The translations under genes were made by a program, and so were the position numbers. Of a stretch of 64,000 nucleotides of DNA, positions 46,201-58,574 are shown in pieces (the first letter of the stretch is position 1; the number at the start of each line of letters is the position of its first letter). The stretch lies in NCBI GenBank assembly GCA_963678705.1, contig CAVMBN010000141.1, positions 1-64,000 on the forward strand, given 5' to 3'. This DNA comes from Panorpa germanica (taxonomy: Eukaryota; Arthropoda; Insecta; Mecoptera; Panorpidae). The notes beneath the pieces were generated by a model. The model searched no databases and was not told where the DNA came from. It saw only the letters and a program-made list of their open reading frames with translations.

Positions 46201-46285
46201 AAATCTGGTAGGAACATAGAAATATTTTAAATCAAAAATGGGTAAAATTCAGTGTTCGAAAAATCGAACAGCGGTAGATAATGGG
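43208..46285 (-). mobile_element. piggyBac element, nearly intact, 3.08 kb
   Basis: TTAA lies at both borders (43204-43207 and 46286-46289). The terminal repeats CCCATTTTCTACCGC and, inverted, CCCATTATCTACCGC agree at 14 of 15 bases. A near-palindromic 16-mer GTTCGATTTTTCGAAC occurs just inside the left end (43340-43355) and, inverted, just inside the right end (46254-46269) and again at 45910-45925; these are likely transposase-binding repeats. It encodes one spliced transposase on the minus strand. Confidence 0.95.
43508..45624 (-). CDS. piggyBac transposase, one in-frame stop
   Basis: DDD transposase that excises and inserts at TTAA. Three exons are inferred from GT-AG borders that keep frame: 45624-45457, 45360-44677 and 44611-43508, with introns of 96 and 65 bp. 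The start MASRQALSMKEIEAI is the first ATG in the exon. An acidic N-terminus (about 56 residues) precedes the conserved core RRFLGILLLSGYNTLPAISD. The three catalytic Asp are present in ELLIDEQMIPYFG, KVFFDNFFTSY and GMGGVDLHDN. A C-terminal Cys-rich finger (CKLSSC...CKNCNIHLHTKC) closes the protein. A TAG at 43838-43840 falls where relatives read NAW, so the finger is cut off. Total about 650 codons, slightly longer than the classic 594-residue enzyme. Domestication is unlikely given the intact ends. Confidence 0.9.
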
Positions 46286-46289
46286 TTAA

Positions 46290-47454
46290 GATAGCAATGG
46301 AGCTAATACGAGTAAGTGAAATATTTTTTTACTTTGAATAAAAGTATCGTTATATGTTAGTAACGTTGCATACAATTTGGGCGAAGTAATTCTTATTTTC
46401 CATCTATTGAACAATTCATTAACCGTGCTTATTTCAAGCAACTGTTGAATTGATTTCGCGATTAGTGGTAAAAATCTTTGATAAATGGACACTTTCTTTT
46501 CTCTAAATATGGATATTTACACAGGAATACGCTTGTTTTAGTTGCGCCTTCAATATTTCTGTGGAAGCCCATGATGCAATGGTACCATTCGTAATAGTGG
46601 TTCTTAAATCAATGGTGGTTTACTCTTAAAACAATTTCTTTTCAAATTTTATATTTTATTTTTATTGCTTCTAAAACCTTCTCTCTTCCTTTGTATATGA
46701 CGTATGTAAGACACTGTACTTAACAATAACATCACTGAATAAAACAAACAAAATTATTAAAATAAAGAAAATTTTATTTTAAACGAGAAATTATTTCTTT
46801 AAATTACAAAACAAAATAAATTTAATCAAAACATAAAATAATATTAATTTTATAATCCAAAGAATGATTTAATTTTGATTTCTTTATAAACAAATTCAAT
46901 GCGAAATGATTACACTGGAACATTTTTGATAAAATCAAGGAACTTAAAAAAAAGAAGAAAATACAAAATGATCAACATTGAAATGACCCAAAAAAACATT
47001 TCATTTAAAGTGCTATATAATAAATTCTCTTTAATCTAAAATATAAAGAACCCACACAAGAAAAAAAACCCTGTTATCACCAAATAAAAACGTAACTAAC
47101 ATAGCTTGTAAGGGTAGGCGCAGACTAGTGTTTTCATATATTTCATCGGTTCATATTGATAACACAGACTATCTCAGCCTATAAGCATATTTATTATAAA
47201 AGGCAGCACTTTCTCTACATATTAACAAAACTTGTAAGGATTCAAATCTCTTTAGTTTTATTTTAAAATAAACGGGATATGGTTCTCTTACATAAACAGT
47301 GACAGACGAGTAGTTTTCTGTTTCCAGTTATTTTATAATTATAAATGGTGTTTCTATATAACACAGAAGACAAAATCCGAAAAGGAAACCTAAGGCCACT
47401 TGAATAGTAACTTAAATCTGCCATCTAGTAAATATTTAAGAAAACTTGTAAATA
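46290..47454. other. Probable 3' flank of repeat-protein gene
   Basis: AT-rich sequence downstream, on the minus strand, of the stop of the repeat-protein exon. No other gene recognised. A 3' UTR is likely here, but its end cannot be fixed. Confidence 0.4.
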
Positions 47455-49812
47455 CTAAACTCCAATAGGAGTTGAGAGATCAAATTCCTCTAATTCCTTT
47501 ATTGAATCGATCCAGTCTATATATTGCTCCTGTTCAAAATCAGTAGAGCATTCAGCACTATCTTCAAATGCAGGTGCAACCTGCCTAACTTCATTCATCT
47601 GACCAGAAAATGCGTTCTGAAAGCGTTCTTCAAATATCCTGTCTCCACGCTCAGGATGAGATACAGGACCAAAATTTCTCTTATAAGTTGAGCGATCTAA
47701 ACGTACGTCACTTATTAAATTTTGCTGCCGCTTAAATTCAAGAAGCTCTGCAGTTTTCGATTTAGCTGCAGGTGCAAAACGTAGGGCTTTAATCTTCTGA
47801 ACGCACAGGTCCGCCATTGGAAAAGAAACATGTCTTGATGATTCAAATAGCCTATCTTCACGGCCAGGACGAGATACAGGATCAAAATTTCTCTTATAAG
47901 TTGAGCGATCTAAACGTGCGTCAGTTATTAAATTATGCTGCCGCATAGAATCAAAAAGCTCTTCAGTCATCGATTTAGCTGCAGGTGCAGAACGTATGGC
48001 ACTAATTTTTTTAGCGGACAGGTCTGCCATTGGAGAAGCAACATGTCTTGAGGATTCAAATAGCCTATCTTCATGCCCAGGACGAGATACTGGATTAAAA
48101 TTTCTCCTATAAGTTGAGCGATCTAAACGTGCGTCAGTTATTAAATTATGCTGCCGCATAGAATCAAAAAGCTCTTCAGTCATCGATTTAGCTGCAGGTG
48201 CAGAACGTATGGCATTATTTTTCTTAGCGGACAGGTCTGCCATTGGAGAAGCAACATGTCTTGAGGATTCAAATAGCCTATCTCCATGCCCAGGACGAGG
48301 TACAGGACCAAAATTTCTCTTATAAGTAGAGCGATCTAAACGTGCGTCACTTATTAAATTATGCTGCCGCATAGAATCAAGAAGCTCTTCAGTCATCGAT
48401 TTAGCTGCAGGTGCAGAACGTATGGCTTTAATCTTCTGAAAGGACAGGTCCGCCATTGGAGAAGCAACATGTCTTGAGGACTTAAATAGCCTATCTCCAT
48501 GCCCAGGACGAGATACTGGATTAAAATTTCTCTTATAAATTGAGCGATCTAAACGTGCGTCACTTATTAAATTATGCTGCCGCATAGAATCAAGAAGCTC
48601 TTCAGTCATCGATTTAGCTGCAGGTGCAGAACGTATGGCTTTAATTTTCAGAAAGGACAGGTCCGCCATTGGAGAAGCAACATGTCTTGAGGATTCAAAT
48701 AGCCTATCTCCATCCCCAGGATGAGATACAGGACCAAAATTTCTTTTATAAGTTGAGCGATCTAAACGTGCGTAACTTATTAAATTATGCTGCCGCATAG
48801 AATCAAGAAGCTCTTCAGTCATCGATTTAGCTGCAGGTGCAGAACGTATGGCATTAATTTTCTTAGCGGACAGGTCTGCCATTGGAGAAGCAACATGTCT
48901 TGAGGATTCAAATAGCCTATCTCCATGCCCAGGATGAGATACAGGACCAAAATTTCTTTTATAAGTTGAGCGATCTAAACGTGCGTCACTTTTTAAATTT
49001 TGCTGCCGCATAAAATCAAGAAGCTCTTCAGTCATCGATTTAGCTGCAGGTGCAGAACGTATGGCTTTAATCTTCTGAAAGGACAGGTCCGGCATTGAAG
49101 AAGCAACATGTCTTGAGGATTCAAATAGCCTATATCCATGCCCAGGATGAGATACAGGACCAAAATTTCTCATATAAGTTGAGCGATCTAAACGTGCGTC
49201 ACGTATTAAATTATGCTGCCGCATAGAATCAAGAAGCTCTTTAGTCATCGATTTAGCTGCAGGTGCAGAACATATGGCTTTAATCTTCTGAAAGGACAGG
49301 TCCGCCATTGGAGAGGCAACATGTCTTGAGGATTTAAATAGCCTATCTCCATCCCCAGGATGAGATACAGGACCAAAATTTCTCTTATAAGTTGAGCGAT
49401 GTAAACGTGCGTCAGTTATTAAATTTTGCTGCCGCATATAATCAAGAAGCTCTTCAGTCATCGATTTAGCTGCAGGTGCAGAACGTATGGCTTTAATCTT
49501 CTGAAAGAACAGGTCCGCCATTGGAGAAGCAACATGTCTTGAGGATTCAAATAGCCTATCTCCATGCCCAGGATGAGATACAGGACCAAAATTTCTTTTA
49601 TAAGTTGAGCGATCTAAACGTGCGTCACTTATTAAATTTTGCTGCCGCATAAAATCAAAAAGGTTTTCAGTCATCGATTTAGCTGCAGGTGCACAACGTA
49701 TGGATTTAATTTTCTGAGCGGACAGGTCTGCCATTGGAGAAGCAACATGTCTTGAGGATTGTTCGCGCTCATCGCCAATAACACGCCGATTCAATGATTG
49801 TTGAATCGAAAC
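47455..49812 (-). CDS. Protein with ten 71-residue tandem repeats
   Basis: This is a large terminal exon. A splice acceptor (TTTGTCTTAG) precedes 49812 and the frame is open from there, so the true ATG lies in an unseen upstream exon. After VSIQQSLNRRVIGDERE come ten contiguous repeats of exactly 71 residues (213 bp). Landmarks in each are SSRHVASPMADL, IRSAPAAKSMTEELLDSMRQ, DARLDRSTYKRNF and PVSHPGHGDRLF. A 58-residue acidic tail (ending EELEEF-type residues and DLSTPIGV) closes the protein. All ten units keep frame, with no stops, which argues for function or very recent expansion. The last repeat is the most diverged and the middle ones are most alike, as expected from unequal exchange. 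There is no signal peptide or membrane segment in the visible part. It alternates a Ser/Arg-rich stretch with a charged amphipathic helix. No family recognised; function unknown. Confidence 0.75.
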   Translation of the reverse strand, partial: VSIQQSLNRRVIGDEREQSSRHVASPMADLSAQKIKSIRCAPAAKSMTENLFDFMRQQNLISDARLDRSTYKRNFGPVSHPGHGDRLFESSRHVASPMADLFFQKIKAIRSAPAAKSMTEELLDYMRQQNLITDARLHRSTYKRNFGPVSHPGDGDRLFKSSRHVASPMADLSFQKIKAICSAPAAKSMTKELLDSMRQHNLIRDARLDRSTYMRNFGPVSHPGHGYRLFESSRHVASSMPDLSFQKIKAIRSAPAAKSMTEELLDFMRQQNLKSDARLDRSTYKRNFGPVSHPGHGDRLFESSRHVASPMADLSAKKINAIRSAPAAKSMTEELLDSMRQHNLISYARLDRSTYKRNFGPVSHPGDGDRLFESSRHVASPMADLSFLKIKAIRSAPAAKSMTEELLDSMRQHNLISDARLDRSIYKRNFNPVSRPGHGDRLFKSSRHVASPMADLSFQKIKAIRSAPAAKSMTEELLDSMRQHNLISDARLDRSTYKRNFGPVPRPGHGDRLFESSRHVASPMADLSAKKNNAIRSAPAAKSMTEELFDSMRQHNLITDARLDRSTYRRNFNPVSRPGHEDRLFESSRHVASPMADLSAKKISAIRSAPAAKSMTEELFDSMRQHNLITDARLDRSTYKRNFDPVSRPGREDRLFESSRHVSFPMADLCVQKIKALRFAPAAKSKTAELLEFKRQQNLISDVRLDRSTYKRNFGPVSHPERGDRIFEERFQNAFSGQMNEVRQVAPAFEDSAECSTDFEQEQYIDWIDSIKELEEFDLSTPIGV

Positions 49813-51240
49813 CTAAGACAAATATAAAAAGGTATTTGTAATTAATTTTTTAATTAAAATAGTAGTTTTAATTGAACGGAAAAAAATAAGAGGGATATTA
49901 ACAGGTTGCAGTAAAATGTTTTTGTGAATGTTTGTATAAAAGTATAAAAGTTTGTATAGGTTGTATAAGTAAATAACAAATCAACAACAAGTTTAAAAAT
50001 AACAAATAGTTTTATTTGGTGGCAATAAATTTTTGAAAGACTTGACGGAAAAAAAATGTTCCTTTTATTCGAAAAATAATTAGGGGCCTCCGCTCTTTAG
50101 TTGCCCCAGGGCCTACAGACCTCCAAATCCGGCACTGTTATAACCTGTTGATAATTTATTGAAAATTTCTCTGCAATACTCATAATATAATAATAAATTT
50201 TAAATGTATTGTATAATATGTTCCATTTTTTGCTTTGTTGCCGGTACAAGGCCTGCTTGAAATTTTCAACAGAGATCCATGTTATTTTATTGTTCACTCT
50301 GGTGAATTGAATTTCTTGTTTATCAAAATAGAGACCAAAAATTTATTTTTTATTTTTTATTAGTAGAAATTATTCTACAGAGCGGCTAAAATAAAAACAG
50401 AAAATGTAGAAACCCACTGTTTGGGGAGTTTGGACCTTATAGAGATCTATAGGCTGGCTAGGGCGTATCTGCGATCTGTCGGCGGTATCCAAGTTCTCGA
50501 ACGGCAAATATCGCTCAGTTCCTTTCAATAGCTAAGGGTGCGCACAATTTGTTATGAAGGACCTTTTTGTTATTTATTAATTAATAACAATTTTTTATTT
50601 ATATCAAAAGACACAGCAAAACATCAGAACTTTTTTAGATTACATTTATTTTAAAACTACACTATTGAATTACATAAATTGATTAAATATTTTCATTGAT
50701 GATAATATTAGTTACGACACTAAGTAAATGTAACTCGCGGTTTTAGTTATGTTATAATAATATGTGTAATTATTATTTTCTGTTTATGCACCAAAAGATT
50801 AATGCGTGCGTTACGTTCCAGTTTTGAGTTAATAAGAAAGAATCGGGAACATTTACGTAGTGTGGACCCTAGAGAAGTGACTCATATAAAACAAAGGATG
50901 TTTACATAAGCAGTACTATGGTTGCCCAAGGCGGCAGTAGATATAAAAACAAATACGCATAAAATATAAATGAATTAAAACAGAGAATTCTTAAAACTAA
51001 CATTAATTAAAAATAAAGGCAAGATATTGATATATAAATATGAATATTGCATGCTTTTATGAACACATTGAAATCTGAAAAAAAAATAACTCGAGTAATT
51101 GAAATTTGGTTTTGTTTTGTGTTTTTTAATTACGCCTTTTGTATTTATAACTATACATTGATAGACAAATATATCGTGCTCGTTATCTACCGAATACCCC
51201 TACACAGTTCATAGAATATAATTTTTTTTACCTGCTTCAT
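49813..51240. other. Upstream intron/flank with hAT end
   Basis: No upstream exon of the repeat protein could be picked. Near 50090-50137 the minus strand reads CAGTGCCGGATTTGGAGG ... GGCAACTAAAGAGCGGAGG, a hAT-type transposon end; its partner end was not found. A block at about 50380-50415 recurs diverged at 53785-53830. Confidence 0.35.
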
Positions 51241-52260
51241 AGTATTACTAGCTATTACCCGTCGCTAAGAGATTAAGTTAGAAGAGTAAGTAATTTTTTC
51301 CATATTTTAATTGCATTTATAAATTGAAATATTCAACTCGAATATAATTAAAAACGTATACAACTAAACAGTTGCTGTTCAGTCAATTTAAACATTTTTC
51401 TAAATTTATGCGTAATTTGACCAACTTTTTCAAAAATCTAGAAATTTTTTATTCGATTTGTAAATTAGTTACCAAAGTTAACCTATGTAAAAAATTTCAA
51501 TTTTGTAACACATTTTTTACCCTCGGCAAAATCTGCCCCAAATTTTTTTTTTTAATTTTGATTTCTTTTTAATGAATTATATATTAAATTGTTTTATCAT
51601 CCACAACTTGAACATTCTCCAAAGTACCTTCCGGTTTCTCCAATTTTCTTAACGCCCCTTTTATCAATTTTTGTATTTCTAAAGTTCGAAATATTTTAGC
51701 ATTGAATACTTTACCCTCAACAAAAAAAATTCTAACAGTTCCAAATAAAATGTTTTTCAATAATCAGATACTAAAGAGAAATAAGAACATGACTGCAACA
51801 TTTAGCTAATTTGACTATTGAATGTAATATTCGTATTCATTCTCCAGCATTTAAAAGATCGAAATCATAGTTTACAAGTAATATTGAAAATTTGGGTGAG
51901 CAAAACATTGAATATTGGTATTAGTAGAATCCTATATTATGTACAATCAGGTACAAAATATTTGAGGGATATTATCGAATATATTTATTTTTAAATCTTA
52001 AGCGTAAGTTTGAGAACCATAATAAAGGTTTTAAAATTATGACAAACTCTTAGAGCTATTGTCAGACATATATAAATTGGAATTAAACTCGAAAATATAG
52101 CAATATTTATTTTCAAAACATTACTTTGCGCTTCCAAAACCGCCTTAAAAACTAGATACATTATTCATCTAAGCTCTTGCTTTTTTCAATTTTGATTCGC
52201 TTTTCTCGTTACTTAAATAAAACGATTTAAACATAAAAAGACATGGATTCTTCTATAATA
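51241..52260. repeat. Old duplicated noncoding block, copy A
   Basis: Segments around 51250-51430 and 51895-52130 recur diverged at 54100-54290, 54408-54610 and 54808-55030 (shared phrases include CAGGTACAAAATATTTGAG and TCTTAAGCGTAAGTTTGAGA). The many differences show an old event. It may be the body of an unrecognised transposon. The AT-rich reading frame inside is not gene-like. Confidence 0.6.
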
Positions 52261-53690
52261 TTTAACCTGTTGTATAGTATCACAGTTAGGGATGACGATC
52301 TGAGATCGATTAATCGAAAAATCGATTTTTTAAGTTCAAAAATTCTAGACTATTATAGTAATAAAAAAATAAATAAATAAATACATATTTTCAAACAGTT
52401 TTAGAATAGCAGAAATTTGAATACGGTACAGTCATGTTTTCAAATATCTTAATGTAACGCAAACCGCTCTGGCACTTTGGGTTCATATGGCTAAAAGGAT
52501 GTAGAAAGTTATAAAAATTTAATCAAAAATAAACGCAACCGCTCTCAGCTTCCATCAGGCAGATGTACTGCGTCTTTACCAAGTTTCATAAAGAGAAAGC
52601 ATATTCCTACCTAACATTCTTTTTTTCGCGACGTTTCTAGCTCTTATAGTATTAGTAAAGGTAATCACGACTAGATACAATTGATTAAGGCGAAGAAATT
52701 GTTACTGGATTGTCTACACTAGGTGCATAGGCACGTAATTAGGGGCCAGTAAGCCTAAAAACGGCTTTGCCTCTTTGTACGTCATATTTACAAAATTGAC
52801 TTCATAAGATGACGTATGTCTCTTTAAACCACACTGTTAATGATTTAAATATTCTATTGTATTGTTAACTAACTTGTATAAACTATAAATTCATATTTTT
52901 TACATTCCCACGCGGTCATTAATAAAGTGAACCAATAAACATTACTTCATTAATTGCATTATGTTTTTATTTGAATTTTAATACTAGTATGTACGAGCAT
53001 TGTTTTCATTCGATGACCGTTACTAATATAAATTTATTGAATTTAAGAATAAGGCAATAACCAAATTGATTTAAAAAAAATACATTCTGTCCAGATATAT
53101 TGCAACCATGTGTCAAATGTGGAAGTTTTAATTTAAGAAATATTAAAATAAATTACATTGTTATTGTATTGAACGACTTACTGCGTGTTTCCGGACTGGT
53201 TGCACTTTTAAATTTTGAAAAATTCTGTACATTTTGTTGTTTTTTTTCTTTAATACGGGAGCACAAAACAGTAGAGTAAACTCTTGTCTAGCGAGTAGGC
53301 TTGTTGTCTGCTTGACCTTCAAAACTATACTGATAGGCGACTGGACTGGACAATGGTTGCAGAGTTATTGCTCAGGTATAGCATCGGGTATTGCCGTTAG
53401 AATATTTCTGATAGATTTGTTTTGGAATTTATTAATTTTACCTTTAAAAGTACCAAACTTTAATATACTTTTGTCTGATTTTTGTACGTATATAGTCAAA
53501 GAGATGCTTTCCATGCATGTGCCCAAAAATATAATTTTTTTTAATATTATATTCAATTATTACAAAATCCAAAATTTGAATTCGCAAAAGTTTCCTACCG
53601 GGCCCCATAATTTTATTAGCTGTTATAAAATTTTGAATTTCTAAATTTTGAAATGAATTCGTATTCAAGAACATAATACACATGAAAAAT
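52261..53690. other. AT-rich DNA, no gene seen
   Basis: A small inverted sequence (AATCGAAAAATCGATTTTT, near 52312) lies beside AGGGATGACGAT, reminiscent of a hAT-like end. The open frames at 53234-53683 overlap on both strands and look accidental. Confidence 0.4.
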
Positions 53691-55150
53691 TTGTTATTTT
53701 ATTGTTTACTCTGGTGAATGTAATGATTCATTTATCGAAATAATGAAAAGAAAATTAGATAATTTTTTTAAAAATTGCCTGTTTGACTAAGTCATTCTAC
53801 ATAGAGGTAAAAATAAAAATGGAAAATGTAGAGATCCTCCATATATTATAGATGGTCAAAATAAAATAAATAAATCGAGGAATTAAAGTTTGTTTGTGTT
53901 TTTTAATTGTGAATTGTTTTTATTTATAACATTGTATTTTGTATTAAAGAACAAATAAACAGCATTCGTTATCTACCGCAGACCTTTAGACTGTAGGTTC
54001 ATAGTCTCCAAAAGTTTTTACCTGAAACAGTATTATAGAACCTACAAAAGTGACAAACATATAAACAAATAAGAATATAAAAATAATAGAGTTTACCCGC
54101 TTCACAAGCGACGTCTCTTTTGTTCAATTTTTTTTCCATTTTTAAATTCAAATATTTAATTCGTTCTATATTGTTTTACATATAACAACAAATAATTTTT
54201 CATATAAACTGACAAAAGAAATATTTTTTTCAACAAAATATAAATTTTTTTTAATATTCAAACTTATTTAATATTTGACCAACTTTTTATCGAAATTTGG
54301 AAAAAAATTTCTCGATACGCGTTCTTATGAGTTTGACAACTACGAACATTATAATAAGTAGAAAAACATACAACTGGAACATTATAATAGCACTAGATAT
54401 ATAGAATACCCCCGTCGCAAGTGACGCTGTCTTTTGTGTGTGAATTGAATTTCATGTCAAATTTTAATTCCAATTTAAAATTGAAATATTTAACTCGTTC
54501 TATATTAATTTTACAAATAACAACAATTAATTTTTTATATAAACTGACTAAAAAAATATTAATTCGTAATTATAATTTATTTGTTATTTGACCACAATTT
54601 TTACTACCAGCAAAAAACGACCCTCCTTGCCCGCAAATTAAATTTTGAATTTTCTTGTATTAATATAATACTTAATTATTAAAATATGAACTTTCACCAA
54701 AGTTCCATACCGGGCCCCCTAATTGTTTCAACGCCCCCTTTTTCTAATTTCTAATTTTTGAAAAATGTCAATTTGCTACTATCACCAAGGTCTGCACAAA
54801 ATGGGTAAACAAAACATTCCATATTTGTATTAGTAGTATCCTATATTATGTATAATCAGGTACAAAATATTTGAGAGATAATATCGAATACTCTATATAT
54901 TTTTAAGTCTTAAGCGTAAGTTTGAGAAGGTTTTAAAATTTATGACAAACCCTTACAAATATTATCAGGTATATAAATATTGTAATTGAACTAGAAAATA
55001 TAGCAATATTCATTTTCAAAACATATTTTTTTGTTTCCAAAATCATCCAAGTTATTGAAGTCATCTAACTGTTTGCAGCTTTAGATTTTTATTCCCGTTT
55101 ATAGTTACTGACATAAAACGATTTAAACATAGAAAAGCAGTTTTTTCGAT
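53691..55150. repeat. Old duplicated noncoding block, copy B
   Basis: Diverged partner of the sequence at 50330-52260. It contains two further versions of a ~190-bp segment headed by ACCCGCTTCACAAGCGACG (54100) and CCCGTCGCAAGTGACGC (54412). Confidence 0.6.
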
Positions 55151-56054
55151 ACTATTTAAACGAATTAACGAATAAAAATGGCCAAGTATCGTTTCAGCTT
55201 AAGTTGAATTTATTTATTAAGTTTGATATTTGAAAGTTTTAGTCAGAATATAATCAGGCATAACATTATTTCAAGTTTAATTTCAGTATCGAGTGCTTCC
55301 TGATTTGCTTTTCGGATCCCGTTTCTGTGTGATTTTTGAATTGTGATTTATGCGACAATTGTAGTAAAACATAGGCTAAGTGTTATAGCTAATACTAAAC
55401 TAGCACTGCGCGGATTTCACTTTATACTAGCGGGAAATGTGATGCTAAAGCAGTTATTGCAGTATAACATATACTATATTGTTATATTAAATACTAAACT
55501 ATAATTGCGCTTGAATTTTGTTGTTAGTAGATGCGACTGGTGTGGTATCGCATAGGCTAAAAGAAATAAGCAAATACTATACCTTTACAGTGCACATTTT
55601 TAAACTGTTGCGTCATTTTTTAATTGTATGTTACTGGATCCGTTAGCATCTCCGGGGGCTCTCGCCCTTACTTTTGTTTTGCCTTACGTAAGGATTGCGT
55701 TAAAGGATTTGTGATATTTGCATTTCTTCGCGAATTTTGTTTGTTTTAATGTACATAGAATTGTATGGTAGTATAAAGTATCATTCCCACTCACTGCTTT
55801 AATTTTATTTTGTATTTATTTTAAATTGTTTAGCACATGGCAATAGGCGTAGTCATTCACAGTACCATTTTTAATTAAATTTATTTTTTAAGTTTTCTTA
55901 GTTTTTTAGAACGTTGCAAGACCCAATGTTTTAAATTAGGAATATTACATTTACCTCCAAAATGTGACAATCTGTCAAAATGCAGTAGGATTTACTTTTA
56001 AAAGAAGTTTAATAACAGTTTGTTAAAAATAAAGAAATAAAAACAATTTTGTAA

Positions 56055-58280
56055 TCTATACTTATAATATTATAAAGCGACAGAGTTTGTTTGTTTGAAC
56101 GCGCTAATCTCCGAAACTACTGGTTCGAATTAAATAATTCTTTTTGTGTTGGATAGTCCAGTTATCGAGGAAGGCTATAGGCTATATAACATCACGCTAC
56201 GACCAATAGGAGCAAAAATATAGTGGTAAATGTGTAAAAAACGGGAGAAATTATTTCATCTTTGAAGCCTTCCGTTGCGTGCGCCGTGAAAACGGTTCAA
56301 GATACACAAAAAATATGTATTAAAGAATAATAGCTCTTTTAATGATCTAAAAAACAGTCCGCGATAGTATATGTCTATCTTTTAAGATTAACTCACAAAA
56401 ACCGTTTTTATGGTATTTCAACAAAAAACTTAAAAGATTACAATGATAAATAACTCCCAAACAAAACCAACTCGCTCTCTGCGCTAGCCGGCGCGGCGGG
56501 AGAGAGGCGGTGCTTGCGGGCAAGCCGGGAGGCAGGTGTAGCTCAACGAGATACCATGCCGCGCGGGTCACTCGCGCGGTCGGCTCCCTACTGAACGGTT
56601 GAATGCAGCGCTAATTTGTTTATGCGATATAATTATCATCGTAATATTACTTTTTAAACACAGTTTCATTTTGTAGTTGTTTTGTATATAGTAGGTACTT
56701 TATTTGTTTTAGGATAGTATTTAGTTACACAATAATAACACTTTTTTGTTTTCATGTAGATTATTAATTTATTTATATATATAAATTACGTGTCACTATG
56801 TTGTCCGCTATGGACTCCTAAACTACTTACCCGATTTTAATGAAATTTGTACACCGTGTGCAGTTTGACCCAACTTGAAAGATAGGATAGCTTACATCTC
56901 AATTTATTTATCTTATTGCTAATTATTTGTCTATTAATTATCTGTATATGACATATGACATCGGGCAACGATGATGGCGACATCTGTTGACTAGATTGAG
57001 TAAATAATCTGTTGAGTAAATCGAAATCTGTTGACTAGATTGAGTAAATATTCAATAGATGGCGCTATGTAATGTAATACGACAAAAACGTTAGTCACAG
57101 CAACGCGTGGCCGGGTTGCTGACTATTTTTGATCAATATATAATTATTTGTTTGTTTGAACGCGCTAATCTCCGAAACTACTGGTTCGAATTGAATAATT
57201 CTTTTTGTGTTGGATAGTCCAGTTATCGAGGAAGGCTATAGGCTATATAGCATCACGCTACGACCAATAGGAGCAAAGATATAGTGGTAAATGTGTAAAA
57301 AACAGGAGAAATATTATAAAGCGACAGAGTTTGTTTGTTTGAACGCGCTAATCTCCGAAACTAATGGTTCGAATTAAATAATTCTTTTTGTGTTGGATAG
57401 TCCAGTTATCGAGGAAGGCTATAGGCTATATAACATCACGCTACGACCAATAGGAGCAAAGATATAGTAATAAATGTGTAAAAAACGGGAGAAATTATTT
57501 CATCTTTGAAGCCTTCCGTTGCGTGCGCCGTGAAAACGGTTCAAGATACACAAAAAATATGTATTAAAGAATAATAGCTCTTTTAATGATCTAAAAAACA
57601 GTCTGCAATAGTATATGTCTATCTTTTAAGATTAACTCACAAAAACCGTTTTTATGGTATTTCAACAAAAAACTTTAAAGATTACAATGATAAATAACTC
57701 CCAAACAAAACCAACTCGCTCTCTGCGCTGGCCGGCGCGGCGGGAGAGAGGCGGTGTAGCTCAACGAGATACCATGCCGCGCGGGTCACTCGCGTGGTCG
57801 GCTTCCTACTGAACGGTTGAATGCAGCGCTAATTTGTTTATGCGATATAATTATCATCGTAATATTACTTTTTAAACACAGTTTCATTTTGTAGTTGTTT
57901 TCTATATAGTAGGTACTTTATTTGTTTTAGGATAGTATTTAGTTACACAATAATAACACTTTTTTGTTTTTATGTAGATTATCTATACTAATATTATAAA
58001 GCGACACAGTTTGTTTGTTTGAACGCGCTAATCTCCGAAACTACTGGCTTACATCTCAATTTATTTATCTTATTGCTATTTATATGTCTAATAATTATCT
58101 GTATATGACATATGACATCGGGCGACGATGATGGCGACATCTGTTGACTAGATTGAGTAAATAATCTGTTGAGTAAATCGAAATCTGTTGACTAGATTAA
58201 GTAAATATTCAATAGATGGCGCTGTGTAATGTAATATGACAAAAACGTTAGGCACAGCAACGCGTGGCCGGGACAGCTAG
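56055..58280 (+). mobile_element. Composite Helitron array, duplicate copy
   Basis: Copy of 662-2887, including all internal repeated termini. Confidence 0.8.
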
Positions 58281-58357
58281 TTGTTAATAAAATTTAATTT
58301 AGTTAATTGTTGTCAACTGTCGAACTGTCAAAATTTATATTGCTAAAGCATTTATAT

Positions 58358-58574
58358 TATAGTTGAAGTTACGAGAGTTCGCCTGCCACTCATGGTTAAA
58401 ACAGGTTGTGCCGTATAAATTTGCGCTACAATGGAAAAGCACTTTTTCACACATTTATTTATAATGCATATTGTAACTAATAAAATAAAATTCAGCATCG
58501 TATCACCATTTATGTGGGTCTTATAACCTCTTTCAGGCATAAGTCACCGCCGAACTCTCGTAATTTCGACTATA
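58358..58574. mobile_element. Small MITE, duplicate copy
   Basis: Copy of 2965-3181. Confidence 0.6.

Noticed and set aside
47455-49812. Repeat-protein exon as a satellite without coding role
   Set aside because: Every unit is a multiple of three, the frame is open throughout, and unique N- and C-terminal sequence with a splice acceptor flanks it.
53234-53683. Overlapping frames on both strands
   Set aside because: AT-rich chance frames without domain, overlapping one another in several frames.
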